A stretch of 64,000 nt of DNA from Haemophilus parainfluenzae. GTDB lineage: Bacteria; Pseudomonadota; Gammaproteobacteria; Enterobacterales; Pasteurellaceae. The DNA lies in NCBI RefSeq assembly GCF_900638025.1, contig NZ_LR134481.1:434001-498000 (forward strand). Reading direction: 5' to 3'. Both the position numbers and the translations under genes were made by a program. The notes under the pieces are model-generated. The model did not search any database and had not been told where the DNA came from. It worked only from the letters and a program-made list of their open reading frames with translations. Below are positions 1 through 8,208 of the stretch, piece by piece. Numbering within the stretch: position 1 is the stretch's first letter; each line of letters starts with the position of its first letter.

Positions 1-198
1 ACCATGATAACAACTCACAATAATCGGGGAATCGAAATCCACCAACCCTTCAAATTGTAAAAAACTTTGGTTGGTTAAATGAAACGCCCCTTTCGCATGG
101 GAATAGGTAAAACGTTGTGGATCCCGAATGTCTACAAGCATGGCGCCATTTTGCATCATTTCCCACGCTTGTTCTGGGCTAATTTCTTTAAACGACAT
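1..198 (-). CDS. glpE: Thiosulfate sulfurtransferase GlpE (partial, N-terminal 66 residues)
   Basis: Single-domain rhodanese that moves sulfane sulfur from thiosulfate to cyanide or thiol acceptors in the cytoplasm. The reading frame is open from the ATG at 198 to the window edge and gives 66 codons. Visible family features are LVDIRDPQ at residues 21-28, the HLTN segment near 40-43, and the active-site loop starting Cys63-Tyr-His-Gly, where Cys63 would carry the persulfide. GlpE proteins are about 105 residues, so roughly 40 C-terminal residues lie outside the window. The start overlaps the 3' end of rarD by 11 bp on the same strand, suggesting co-transcription, and the order glpE-rarD-ilvY matches what I recall for H. 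influenzae. Confidence 0.9.
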   Translation of the reverse strand, partial: MSFKEISPEQAWEMMQNGAMLVDIRDPQRFTYSHAKGAFHLTNQSFLQFEGLVDFDSPIIVSCYHG

Positions 199-1075
199 GA
201 TTTTTTCCCTTTGCGCGCTGTTTATACACGCCATCAAAAATAATCAGGCTCATCGCCAATACTAAACAAATGAATAACGGATAGCTGTCCGCATCCATTT
301 CCTCTCCAATCAAAAATGAAATAATCACCATCAAAATGGTTTCAACATAACCTAAAAGGCCAAGCAAATTCATCGGCAGCATATTGCTGGCAATAACGTA
401 AGCGATTAATGCCGCACCACTAATAAGCCCGAGTAATACCAATAATCCCCAAATATTAGGATTCGATTCCTGTACGGTGGCAAAATCGGTTTGGAGTGCA
501 AAGTAAACGCTTACTGGTAGTAATGCGATCATTTCTAAACAAAATGCGCCAAGATCGGTATTTTTTAAGGCTTTTCTTAGAGAGAAATAAGTCGTGTAGC
601 CAACACAAATGACAATAGCTTCCCAAGATAAGCCACCTTTTAAAATGATGTTAGAAATCACTCCGATTGCCGCAATTAACACGGCAATGAATTTCAATGT
701 TGAAATTCGTTCTTTAAAAATGATCCGCCCTGCGGCCACCATCACAATTGGCAACAATAAATAACCGAAAGAAACACTTAAGGAGCTACCATTATTGGGG
801 GCCCACAAAAAGAGCCACATTTGATAACCCATTAATGCGCCACAAATAATATAGGAAAGGGCAAAGAGCGGTTGTTGTTTAATGCGTTTTAAATGCTCAA
901 CCAAAGCCTGTTTTTGTTTAAACATGATGACGGAAAGGGCAACAAAAGGGAATGTAAACAGCATTCGGTAACCGAAAATATCCGTGCCGCTGAGCGGTTT
1001 CAGCAGCGTGGAAAAATAATACATATAGCCAAATAAAAATGAGGCTAAAAGTGAAATGAGTACGCCTCTTAACAT
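188..1075 (-). CDS. rarD: EamA-family permease RarD
   Basis: Integral inner-membrane protein of the drug/metabolite transporter superfamily, 295 residues, with about ten hydrophobic segments, the usual two-EamA-repeat layout. The N-terminus ([19 protein letters not shown], then [14 protein letters not shown]) follows the RarD pattern. The natural substrate of RarD proteins is not established; the name comes from a chloramphenicol-sensitivity phenotype. An AGGA lies about 7 bases before the ATG. It sits between ilvY (upstream) and glpE (downstream), all on the minus strand. The EamA assignment is firm; RarD within that family is likely from sequence pattern and neighbours. Confidence 0.8.
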   Translation of the reverse strand: MLRGVLISLLASFLFGYMYYFSTLLKPLSGTDIFGYRMLFTFPFVALSVIMFKQKQALVEHLKRIKQQPLFALSYIICGALMGYQMWLFLWAPNNGSSLSVSFGYLLLPIVMVAAGRIIFKERISTLKFIAVLIAAIGVISNIILKGGLSWEAIVICVGYTTYFSLRKALKNTDLGAFCLEMIALLPVSVYFALQTDFATVQESNPNIWGLLVLLGLISGAALIAYVIASNMLPMNLLGLLGYVETILMVIISFLIGEEMDADSYPLFICLVLAMSLIIFDGVYKQRAKGKNHVV

Positions 1076-1107
1076 AATAAATCCTTAGGTTAATTTTGCT
1101 TATTATT

Positions 1108-1986
1108 TTAGTCTAACATCTCCCAAAATGCACGAATTAGGGGATTTGCTAAATTTCTTTTTTGCACACAAACACCTAAATCAAATGCCTCAATGGGATT
1201 GTCTAAATTTAAACGAGACACGTCTTTTGACATAGGGTTATTATCAATCACCACATCCGGCAACATGGCTAATCCAAAACCGAGCGCCACCATTGGCACG
1301 ATACCTTCATGCCCTGCCACAGTGGCATAAATTTTTGGATGTTTAATGTGTTTGCTACGTAGCCATTGTTCAATACGCTGGCGTGCCATTCCATCTAACG
1401 GCAAAATGAAAGGCATTTGCTGCCAATTGATAGGTTCTTCTTGTAATAATTGTGTGGCTAAACAAGCGACTCGTGGTGCAATTAATGAAAGGGAAATATC
1501 ATCAATCTTATAAAATTCCAATCCCGTCGGTAGATTGTTGGGTTTCCCTGCCAAAGCGAGATCCACTTGTTCTGATTGAATAAATTGCACTGCAGAGGCT
1601 GGGTCACCAGTCGTCAGTTGGATTTCAACTTTCGGATAACGAGAACGAAATTTGGCTAACACCTGTGGTAAGTGGCTATATGAAGCGGTTACTGAACAAA
1701 ATAAGCGTAATTCTCCGCTTAATTCCGATGAATTATCCCGCAGTTGGCGCTTAAACTGTTGCCAGTTTTGCCATTCCGTTTTCGCAAATTGCAGAAATTT
1801 CTCACCTTGTTCGGTTAAACGCACTTGTCGATTATCACGAATAAATAAAGGCTGTTCTAATTCTTCTTCCATTCGTTGAATCTGACGTGAAAGCGTAGAG
1901 GGAGACATGTGGTTTTGGGTCGCAGTTTTGGCGAAGTTTTTTGTATCACTGAGGTGAATGAATATTTGTAGGTCGTTAAATTCCAT
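1108..1986 (-). CDS. ilvY: LysR-type activator IlvY
   Basis: Transcriptional activator of the divergent ilvC gene, 292 residues, acting as a tetramer with acetolactate or acetohydroxybutyrate as co-inducer in the E. coli system. The N-terminal winged helix-turn-helix (residues about 18-40, with AKTATQNHMSPSTLSRQI) is followed by the LysR linker helix and a substrate-binding-like effector domain. ilvC is divergent with a start 532 bp away, an unusually long gap for this pair because a large inverted repeat lies between them. The identification rests on the HTH sequence and on divergence from ilvC, the standard arrangement. Confidence 0.92.
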   Translation of the reverse strand: MEFNDLQIFIHLSDTKNFAKTATQNHMSPSTLSRQIQRMEEELEQPLFIRDNRQVRLTEQGEKFLQFAKTEWQNWQQFKRQLRDNSSELSGELRLFCSVTASYSHLPQVLAKFRSRYPKVEIQLTTGDPASAVQFIQSEQVDLALAGKPNNLPTGLEFYKIDDISLSLIAPRVACLATQLLQEEPINWQQMPFILPLDGMARQRIEQWLRSKHIKHPKIYATVAGHEGIVPMVALGFGLAMLPDVVIDNNPMSKDVSRLNLDNPIEAFDLGVCVQKRNLANPLIRAFWEMLD

Positions 1987-2049
1987 AACTTTTTTATCTA
2001 TAGTAAAAATTAATTTCTTCGTTTTTTTGTAGTGCCAAATCTCCCCCTA

Positions 2050-2070
2050 CCCCTCTTTGCTAAAGAGGGG
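2050..2070. repeat. Palindromic core, left arm
   Basis: Perfect 9-bp stem CCCCTCTTT / AAAGAGGGG with a GCT loop. An inverted copy of this palindrome lies at 2302-2322, where the loop reads AGC on this strand. Confidence 0.9.
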
Positions 2071-2301
2071 AATTCTTTAGTCAATTACTGGAAACTGGCT
2101 CATTTATATTTTTATATCATAATTACTTATTTGCATATTTCATTTGGATTACCGTAAAAATCAAGCAAAGAATCAAATGTTTTTTCAACATAAAAGAAAC
2201 TTTAGTTAATCAGTTATAACTAATTCAGTTAGATTATTCATCACACCCATTAGCATATTTGATGTTAATTACTCGCACATCTTTGTATTTTGTAAAGAAA
2301 T

Positions 2302-2322
2302 CCCCTCTTTAGCAAAGAGGGG
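2302..2322. repeat. Palindromic core, right arm
   Basis: Same 9-bp stem as the left arm with an AGC loop, in inverted orientation. It is followed by GTAGGGGGAGATTTGG, the reverse complement of the sequence preceding the left copy. Confidence 0.9.
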
Positions 2323-2381
2323 TAGGGGGAGATTTGGTACTACAAAAACAAGAAATTCATTAATAAAAGCTCACCCAATTA

Positions 2382-2396
2382 TTGCCAAAATTGCAA
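2382..2396 (+). promoter_or_regulatory. Candidate IlvY operator
   Basis: TTGC-N7-GCAA inverted repeat that also satisfies the LysR T-N11-A rule (T2383, A2395). It is centred about 64 bp upstream of the transcription start predicted from the TATAAT at 2441, the usual position for a LysR recognition site. It lies immediately right of the inverted-repeat element. Inference from motif and spacing only. Confidence 0.45.
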
Positions 2397-2418
2397 CATT
2401 ACATTCCCATAATATCAC

Positions 2419-2446
2419 TTTACGCAATCATAAAAAATCCTATAAT
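2419..2446 (+). promoter_or_regulatory. Candidate ilvC sigma-70 promoter
   Basis: Perfect -10 TATAAT at 2441-2446 with a weak -35 (TTTACG, 2419-2424) at 16-bp spacing. A poor -35 fits a promoter that depends on IlvY activation. The leader to the ilvC start would be about 65 nt. Confidence 0.45.
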
Positions 2447-2473
2447 CAAACCACAACAAAAAATATGCAAACA

Positions 2474-2508
2474 CAACATCATACAAAAATTAATCAACAT
2501 CATACAAA
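2474..2508 (+). repeat. Short direct repeat in the ilvC leader
   Basis: CAACATCATACAAA occurs at 2474-2487 and again at 2495-2508, a 21-bp period. The second copy runs into the AAGGA ribosome binding site just before the ilvC ATG. No function is known to me. Confidence 0.7.
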
Positions 2509-2517
2509 GGATGAAAA

Positions 2518-3999
2518 ATGGCTAACTATTTCAACACATTAAATTTACGCGAAAAATTAGACCAATTAGGTCGTTGTCGTTTTATGGATCGCGAAGAATT
2601 TGCAGATGAAGCAAACTTCTTAAAAGGCAAAAAAATCGTTATCGTGGGCTGTGGTGCGCAAGGTTTAAACCAAGGTTTGAATATGCGTGATTCTGGCCTA
2701 GATATTAGCTACGCCTTACGCCCTGAAGCAATTGCGGAAAAACGTGCTTCATTCCAACGCGCAACTGAAAATGGTTTTAAAGTAGGTACTTATGAAGAAT
2801 TAATTCCAACTGCAGATTTAGTCGTAAACTTAACACCCGACAAACAACACTCTAAAGTGGTGGCTGATGTGATGCCTTTAATGAAAAAAGATTCTGCATT
2901 CGGGTACTCTCACGGTTTCAACATCGTTGAAGTGGGTGAGCAAATCCGTAAAGACATTACAGTTGTGATGGTTGCACCAAAATGTCCGGGCACTGAAGTA
3001 CGTGAAGAATACAAACGTGGTTTCGGCGTACCAACATTAATCGCGGTTCACCCTGAAAATGACCCGAAAGGCGAAGGTATGGCGATCGCAAAAGCATGGG
3101 CTGCCGCAACTGGTGGTCATAAAGCAGGTGTTTTAGAGTCTTCATTTGTCGCAGAAGTAAAATCTGACTTAATGGGTGAACAAACCATTCTTTGCGGTAT
3201 GTTACAAGCAGGTTCAATCGTATGTTACGACAAACTTGTTGCTGACGGTAAAGATCCAGCATACGCAGGCAAATTGATCCAATACGGTTGGGAAACCATT
3301 ACTGAAGCATTAAAACAAGGCGGTATCACATTAATGATGGATCGCTTATCAAACAGCGCAAAATTACGTGCATTTGAACTAGCTGAGCAAATCAAAGAAA
3401 GCCTGGGCTTCTTATATTACAAACACATGGATGACATCATCAGCGGTCACTTCTCAGCAACCATGATGGCTGACTGGGCAAACGGAGACAAAGATTTATT
3501 CGCATGGCGTGAAGCAACCGGCAAAACCGCCTTTGAAAATGCACCAAAAGCAGACGGTATCAAAATTTCTGAACAAGAATACTTTGATAACGGCGTGTTA
3601 ATGGTAGCAATGGTGAAAGCAGGTGTTGAATTAGCCTTTGATGCAATGGTGGCAAGCGGTATCTATGAAGAATCAGCTTACTATGAATCACTTCACGAAT
3701 TACCGTTAATCGCAAACACCATCGCGCGTAAACGCTTATATGAAATGAACGTGGTCATTTCTGATACAGCAGAATACGGTAACTACTTATTCTCTAACGT
3801 AGCAACGCCAACTCTTGCTAAAGAAATCATCCCAACCTTACAAAAAGGTGACTTAGGTGAACCAACACCGGCAGTCGCTATCGACAACATCACTTTACGC
3901 GATGTAAATGATGCAATCCGTAACCACCCAGTTGAATTAATCGGTCAAGAGTTACGTGGTTACATGACAGATATGAAACGTATCGCTGTTGCAGGTTAA
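2518..3999 (+). CDS. ilvC: Ketol-acid reductoisomerase (class II)
   Basis: Converts acetolactate and acetohydroxybutyrate to the dihydroxy acids of valine and isoleucine synthesis, using NADPH and magnesium. At 493 residues it is the long, enterobacterial-type class II enzyme with a duplicated C-terminal knotted domain. The dinucleotide-binding Gly motif VGCGAQG sits near residues 43-49, and the N-terminus ([24 protein letters not shown]) is typical. AAGGA lies 6 bases before the ATG. It is divergent from its activator ilvY and is followed by an intrinsic terminator, so it is probably monocistronic. Confidence 0.98.
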   Translation: MANYFNTLNLREKLDQLGRCRFMDREEFADEANFLKGKKIVIVGCGAQGLNQGLNMRDSGLDISYALRPEAIAEKRASFQRATENGFKVGTYEELIPTADLVVNLTPDKQHSKVVADVMPLMKKDSAFGYSHGFNIVEVGEQIRKDITVVMVAPKCPGTEVREEYKRGFGVPTLIAVHPENDPKGEGMAIAKAWAAATGGHKAGVLESSFVAEVKSDLMGEQTILCGMLQAGSIVCYDKLVADGKDPAYAGKLIQYGWETITEALKQGGITLMMDRLSNSAKLRAFELAEQIKESLGFLYYKHMDDIISGHFSATMMADWANGDKDLFAWREATGKTAFENAPKADGIKISEQEYFDNGVLMVAMVKAGVELAFDAMVASGIYEESAYYESLHELPLIANTIARKRLYEMNVVISDTAEYGNYLFSNVATPTLAKEIIPTLQKGDLGEPTPAVAIDNITLRDVNDAIRNHPVELIGQELRGYMTDMKRIAVAG

Positions 4000-4021
4000 T
4001 CATTAAATCGATAAAATTTAA

Positions 4022-4051
4022 GTCAGCTTATTCAATAAGTTGGCTTTTTTT
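4022..4051 (+). terminator. Intrinsic terminator of ilvC
   Basis: An 11-bp stem (GTCAGCTTATT / AATAAGTTGGC, two G-U pairs in RNA) with a two-base loop, followed directly by a run of T. It begins 23 bp after the ilvC stop. Confidence 0.85.
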
Positions 4052-4070
4052 ATAATCCCAAGGAATTCAT

Positions 4071-6593
4071 ATGAAAAACAACAAAATTTTTAACCGCACT
4101 TTTAAAGTGAGCTTGGTGGCTGTGGCGTTAGGATTAGTAAATTCAGCGTGGGCTATTGATTATAAACTATATGAAGGTACCGTATATAAGAATCCGGAAA
4201 GAACTGACTCTGAAGTAAAAAATATGAATTTTAATTCAGATTATGGCTATGATTTAACAAATAAAAATAATCTTGCAGATGTATCTTTTCGGCTAAAAAA
4301 TGGTTTAAAGAATGAGGATTATCCAACAGAATCATTAATTTTCCTCGATCCTCGATTTTCTAATGGATCTACCTCATTAGAAATCAAACCTAATAGCACT
4401 TTCACATTATCGAAAGCTTTTCCTGAAAGTTCGGTTTTTCATTTAAGAGATTCAAACCTTAAATTTCATTTCGGTAATATCAATTTATTTGAAGGGCTTT
4501 CTACAGTTGATGCAGATGGAGAGCCTGTTTTAGGAAATTCAGCATTTAATCTTCAAGGTAATAGCACCATCGATATTGATTCAGTTAGTATTGTTAGTTC
4601 AGCTAAAGAGAGCATAGGCTACCAACTATTTGATAAATCTACAGCAAATATTACCCACTCCTCTATTTTTCTGGGAGAAGATAGCAGCACTGCTATAGGT
4701 GCCGAAAACTCAACATTACATATCAAAAATTTAGATATCACGCTACAACCAGTTGGTATCGATAAATCAACGACTATTGCATACGCAGCTGAGAATACTA
4801 CATTAAATATTGAAGACAGCTTGCTCACAATTGAAACGAAAGGTCAAAGTAAAGGTTTAGGTTTTGTACTTGATGGTGGCGTAACCAACATTACAAATTC
4901 TAACATTAAAAATAACACTGGAGATGTGGTTATTTTTACCAATAGACAAGATTCTCGAGATGAAACAAATAATTACGACTCAACTATCGTTAATCTAAAA
5001 AATACTAAAGTACCTGATGCAAAAGTGCTTGTAGGGTTAAACATGCCTGAACTAGCCTATACGGACTTAGCTGAAGGTGAAAAGACAAGTTCACCGAGAT
5101 TTATTTTGAATGCAGATAACTCTCAGTTGAATGGTGTGGTAAAACAATACGACAACAAAAATAAAACGCCTGTTACATTAAACCTCACTAACAATTCTAC
5201 ATGGGGTTTAGTTAATAACTCAGAAGTAACTGACTTGCATTTAAATAATTCAGCCGTTTCCTTAACTAACACCAAAGCGCCTTACGCTGTATTAACTATC
5301 ACGGGAAATCTTACTGGCTCTGGCACATTTAATCTTTACACCAATATTGAAAATAACAATTCAAATAAAATCATTGTTCAAGGCACTGCTGAAGGTAATC
5401 ATAAAATTGGGGTAACGAACCAAGGCGCAAATGTTGCTAACGGTAAAGTGACACTTGTCGAAACCCATGGTGGTAACGCTGCATTTAGCTTAACGAACCC
5501 GAATAATCGTGTAGATTTAGGGGCTTACCAATACTTCCTCACAAAAGAAGGAAATAATTGGGTGTTAGCGAACTCTAAAAATGAAGTCACCCCAACTCCA
5601 CCTGTTGCACCAGTTACACCAAGCAAACAAGTGGTGACTCCAAGCAAACCTGCAGTAACGCCTAGCACCCCAGTAGTAACCCCAAGTAATCCAGTAGTAC
5701 CACCAGCAGTTCTACCAAGCGAACCGTTACTTTCAAACTTAGCAAATGCACAAGTTTCTCTTCGCCAAGCACAATTGCGTTTAGTGGAAGATGATTTAAG
5801 TGGCATCCATCAACGTCTAGGCGAAGTGAAAAACGGTGAAAAAGGTAATGTATGGGTTCGTAATGTGAATTCTCGCCAAAAATTAGCCGCACTTTCGACT
5901 GGTGAGAGTGAAACTGCTGGCTTTAAACAAAACGTACATAGCTTACAAGTGGGCGCTGATGCTGCTGTAACAGATAATCTCCGTGTTGGTGGATTTGTAG
6001 GTCGTAGCCAAGCTAACGTTGATTTCAATGGTCATTATGGTGATGGCAAAGTAAGAAGCAACAGCATGGGTTTATATGCAGCTTACCTTGCAGATAACGG
6101 TATTTATGTAGATAACATCGTGAAATACAGCCGTTTACATGCTAACTCAGATCACACTGAAAAACGCCATTACAACGCTTATACTATTTCGAGTGAATTA
6201 GGCAAACGCTTTAACCTTGCGAACGATTGGACAATTACTCCGCAAGCACAATTAGCGTGGACGCATATTTCATCACAAGAGAATGAAGATAGCTTATCTT
6301 CTGTGTATTCTCGAATTGGTTTACGTGCAGCCAAAGGCTTTGCATTAAGTAATGGTTGGAATTTACAACCTTACGCAGCAGTCAATGCAATTACCAGCAA
6401 AAACCGTAATAGCAAAATTCATTACGCAAACAGCGCACTTGATGTTGCAAGTAGCCGTGGACGTTTTGAAAGTGCGGTCGGTTTAAATGCGGGATTTGCC
6501 AACCACCGTATTGGTTTAGAAGTGAGCAGTGCAGATGGTAAAAACTTCGATAAACCTTATGCAATTCAAGCAGTTTATCGTTATCAATGGTAA
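4071..6593 (+). CDS. Type V autotransporter, uncharacterised passenger
   Basis: Predicted outer-membrane protein of 840 residues exported by the type Va route. Residues 1-28 form a signal peptide (basic N-terminus, hydrophobic core, cleavage after NSAWA). Residues about 30-500 form the passenger, rich in N, T, S and I with irregular short strands (NITNSNIKN, LNIEDSLLTIE), as in right-handed beta-helix passengers. Residues about 505-552 form a proline/threonine linker with four VTPSxxx heptads. Residues about 555-840 form the 12-stranded autotransporter barrel, ending in aromatic YRYQW. AAGGA precedes the ATG. There is no visible protease triad and no cysteine pattern. Adhesion or biofilm roles are common in the family but not shown here. 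An uptake signal lies at 4093-4101, inside the signal-peptide codons. Confidence 0.9.
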   Translation: MKNNKIFNRTFKVSLVAVALGLVNSAWAIDYKLYEGTVYKNPERTDSEVKNMNFNSDYGYDLTNKNNLADVSFRLKNGLKNEDYPTESLIFLDPRFSNGSTSLEIKPNSTFTLSKAFPESSVFHLRDSNLKFHFGNINLFEGLSTVDADGEPVLGNSAFNLQGNSTIDIDSVSIVSSAKESIGYQLFDKSTANITHSSIFLGEDSSTAIGAENSTLHIKNLDITLQPVGIDKSTTIAYAAENTTLNIEDSLLTIETKGQSKGLGFVLDGGVTNITNSNIKNNTGDVVIFTNRQDSRDETNNYDSTIVNLKNTKVPDAKVLVGLNMPELAYTDLAEGEKTSSPRFILNADNSQLNGVVKQYDNKNKTPVTLNLTNNSTWGLVNNSEVTDLHLNNSAVSLTNTKAPYAVLTITGNLTGSGTFNLYTNIENNNSNKIIVQGTAEGNHKIGVTNQGANVANGKVTLVETHGGNAAFSLTNPNNRVDLGAYQYFLTKEGNNWVLANSKNEVTPTPPVAPVTPSKQVVTPSKPAVTPSTPVVTPSNPVVPPAVLPSEPLLSNLANAQVSLRQAQLRLVEDDLSGIHQRLGEVKNGEKGNVWVRNVNSRQKLAALSTGESETAGFKQNVHSLQVGADAAVTDNLRVGGFVGRSQANVDFNGHYGDGKVRSNSMGLYAAYLADNGIYVDNIVKYSRLHANSDHTEKRHYNAYTISSELGKRFNLANDWTITPQAQLAWTHISSQENEDSLSSVYSRIGLRAAKGFALSNGWNLQPYAAVNAITSKNRNSKIHYANSALDVASSRGRFESAVGLNAGFANHRIGLEVSSADGKNFDKPYAIQAVYRYQW
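5613..5696 (+). repeat. Four 21-bp tandem repeats in the autotransporter linker
   Basis: Four imperfect 21-bp units encode VTPSKQV, VTPSKPA, VTPSTPV and VTPSNPV. Because the unit is a multiple of three, gain or loss of copies would lengthen or shorten the stalk between passenger and barrel without breaking the frame. Confidence 0.85.
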
Positions 6594-6600
6594 TATAAGA

Positions 6601-6625
6601 GGGCGGAGTAAAATCCGCCTTTTTT
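6601..6625 (+). terminator. Intrinsic terminator of the autotransporter gene
   Basis: Stem GGCGGA / TCCGCC with a GTAAAA loop, followed by six T. It lies 8 bp after the autotransporter stop and upstream of rluE. Confidence 0.85.
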
Positions 6626-6646
6626 CTCTTTTTACTGAATAAATAT

Positions 6647-7333
6647 ATGTCAAAATCTTTCTCTTCTCACTCATTTACAACCAAACGAACGGCAAAACCT
6701 ACTCGTTCATTTAAGCCAAAAGCAAAGCCACTTACATTAGAACAAACAATCGTTGTTTTATTTAATAAACCGTTTGATGTACTGACACAATTCACCGATG
6801 AAAGTGGCCGAGCTACATTAAAAGATTTTATTACCATTCCTAATGTGTATGCGGCAGGACGATTGGATCGTGATAGTGAAGGGCTGCTGATTTTAACGAA
6901 TAATGGTGAAGTGCAACATCGTTTGGCGGATCCTAAGTTTAAAACAGAAAAAACGTATTTTGTGCAAGTGGAAGGCATTCCTGAAGAAACTGACTTAGAC
7001 AAACTCCGCAAAGGCGTTGAATTGAAAGATGGAATGACGAAACCGGCAAAAGTGCGGTTGATTTCAGAACCAGATTTTCTCTGGCCTCGCAACCCACCTA
7101 TTCGTGAACGTCAAAGTATTCCAACGAGCTGGTTGGAAATTAAAATTAGCGAAGGGCGTAATCGACAAGTACGTCGAATGACGGCACATATCGGCTTTCC
7201 GACATTGCGTCTCATCCGTTATCAAATGAGCCGTTTAACACTTGATGGACTAAGTAATGGTGAATATCGCTGTTTGAATGAAGAAGAAATGCGTGCGCTA
7301 TTCAAACAACTTCATTTAAATAACGCACGTTAA
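6647..7333 (+). CDS. rluE: 23S rRNA pseudouridine synthase RluE
   Basis: RsuA-family pseudouridine synthase of 228 residues; E. coli RluE modifies U2457 of 23S rRNA. The catalytic motif [11 protein letters not shown] is at residues 71-81, with the nucleophilic Asp at 74. The C-terminal part has the family signature [10 protein letters not shown] followed by GFPTLRLIR. RluE lacks the S4 domain found in RsuA and RluB. Here residues 1-30 are a basic, low-complexity extension rich in Lys, Thr and Ser. The gene is convergent with the lysine-rich protein gene, with only 2 bp between the stops. Confidence 0.95.
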   Translation: MSKSFSSHSFTTKRTAKPTRSFKPKAKPLTLEQTIVVLFNKPFDVLTQFTDESGRATLKDFITIPNVYAAGRLDRDSEGLLILTNNGEVQHRLADPKFKTEKTYFVQVEGIPEETDLDKLRKGVELKDGMTKPAKVRLISEPDFLWPRNPPIRERQSIPTSWLEIKISEGRNRQVRRMTAHIGFPTLRLIRYQMSRLTLDGLSNGEYRCLNEEEMRALFKQLHLNNAR

Positions 7334-7335
7334 GA

Positions 7336-8145
7336 TTAGAAACGTTGAGCGGGTTGTGCGTTTTCAACTTGCACAAAAAAGCCTTTATCATTCAAGATAA
7401 TGCTGTAATTCGTAACATATTTAACGCCATTAGTTCTAACTATAGCGTTACAACTCCGAATGCCTTGTTGTGGGTAAGATTGTGTTTCATGTGCTTGGAT
7501 AATCTGTTTTACAGTCATTGGTGTATTAGTTGCAATACCTTGCTTGTGGAACGCATCAGATAATACGGCAAAAACTTTTGAATCATTACATCTTGGCACA
7601 ACAACGGATTTTGTCACGGTATTCGTTGTTTTCTGACTAACAGCTTCCACGCTATTTTCAGTCACTTTTTCAACCGCTTTTGGTTCTGCTTTCTTCACTT
7701 CGGTTTTAGCCGCGGGTGTTTTTTTAGCAATCACTTTTTCAGGTTTAGCTGATTCTTTAACTGCACTTTGCTTACTTTTCGCTACCGTCTTTTTGTCTTT
7801 TACTGCAGTTTGCTTAGTTTCTTCTACTGGCTGTTTGCCTTTCGTTTTTGTCGACTCTGCTTTAGCGGCTTTATTTGTCGTTTTATTTTTCATTTTTTCT
7901 TTTTTCGTTACCGCTTTTTTCGCTTCGGCAATTTTAGTTGGCTTTTTCGCTTCTGCTTTTTTGGCATCGGCTTTCTTTTTCGCTGTTTTGACTACGGCTT
8001 TAGGCGTAGTGGCTTTCTTGACTTCCACTTTTTTAACTGCCGTTTTAACTGTCTTCGATTGAGTTGATTTTGCCGTATGATTTGGCGATGCAGCAAAGAC
8101 CAAAACAGGTAACAAGGCAAAAATCACCGCAAGTAATTTTTTCAT
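7336..8145 (-). CDS. Lysine-rich exported protein of unknown function
   Basis: 269 residues. Residues 1-19 are a signal peptide (MKKLLAVIFALL, cleavage near VFAA-SP), so the protein is probably periplasmic or envelope-associated. Residues about 25-165 are low complexity, dominated by Lys, Ala, Val and Thr in short KKA/EAKK-like units, and would be strongly positively charged. Residues about 185-269 form a compact domain with two cysteines (RCNDS and RSCNAIV) that could form a disulfide. The C-terminal domain probably carries the specific function and the basic tract may bind nucleic acid, peptidoglycan or LPS; both are guesses. An AAGGAG lies upstream of the start. Confidence 0.8.
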   Translation of the reverse strand: MKKLLAVIFALLPVLVFAASPNHTAKSTQSKTVKTAVKKVEVKKATTPKAVVKTAKKKADAKKAEAKKPTKIAEAKKAVTKKEKMKNKTTNKAAKAESTKTKGKQPVEETKQTAVKDKKTVAKSKQSAVKESAKPEKVIAKKTPAAKTEVKKAEPKAVEKVTENSVEAVSQKTTNTVTKSVVVPRCNDSKVFAVLSDAFHKQGIATNTPMTVKQIIQAHETQSYPQQGIRSCNAIVRTNGVKYVTNYSIILNDKGFFVQVENAQPAQRF

Positions 8146-8165
8146 CCGTTATTCTCCTTAAACAA

Positions 8166-8193
8166 AAAGTGCGGTCAAAATTAACCGCACTTT
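8166..8193 (-). terminator. Inverted uptake-signal hairpin after gpmA
   Basis: AAAGTGCGGT and its reverse complement ACCGCACTTT enclose an 8-base AT loop. It lies 16 bp beyond the gpmA stop, so it probably serves as the gpmA terminator as well as two uptake signals. Confidence 0.7.
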
Positions 8194-8208
8194 GAAATCA
8201 TTTATAAA

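Larger units (their letters stand above)
2012..2356. repeat. Inverted-repeat element between ilvY and ilvC
   Basis: Two arms of about 65 bp in opposite orientation, at about 2012-2079 and 2293-2356, are nearly identical: one clear substitution in the core, a 3-base length difference in a T run, and small changes near the ends. They enclose about 213 bp of AT-rich DNA with no reading frame I would call. Each arm contains its own hairpin, CCCCTCTTT-GCT-AAAGAGGGG, followed or preceded by a C/G-rich block. The layout is like a MITE or a paired REP-type element. It fills most of the ilvY-ilvC gap, and nothing else is recognisable between 1987 and 2380. Confidence 0.8.

Noticed and set aside
4051..4056. 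TATAAT just before the autotransporter start
   Set aside because: It overlaps the end of the ilvC terminator T run, has no credible -35, and would leave a leader too short to hold the ribosome binding site.
1..4092. First 4.1 kb also lacks perfect uptake signals
   Set aside because: The genes are core and syntenic with relatives, so signal absence over a few kb is not by itself evidence of transfer. I therefore use it only as supporting evidence for the maltodextrin cluster.
5525..5892. Overlapping minus-strand frames under the autotransporter linker
   Set aside because: They arise from the repeated VTPS codons on the other strand and lack ribosome binding sites.
7768..8067. Two long plus-strand frames opposite the lysine-rich protein
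   Set aside because: They are Phe/Cys-rich mirror frames of Lys/Ala codons (AAA/GCA read as TTT/TGC), with no start signals.
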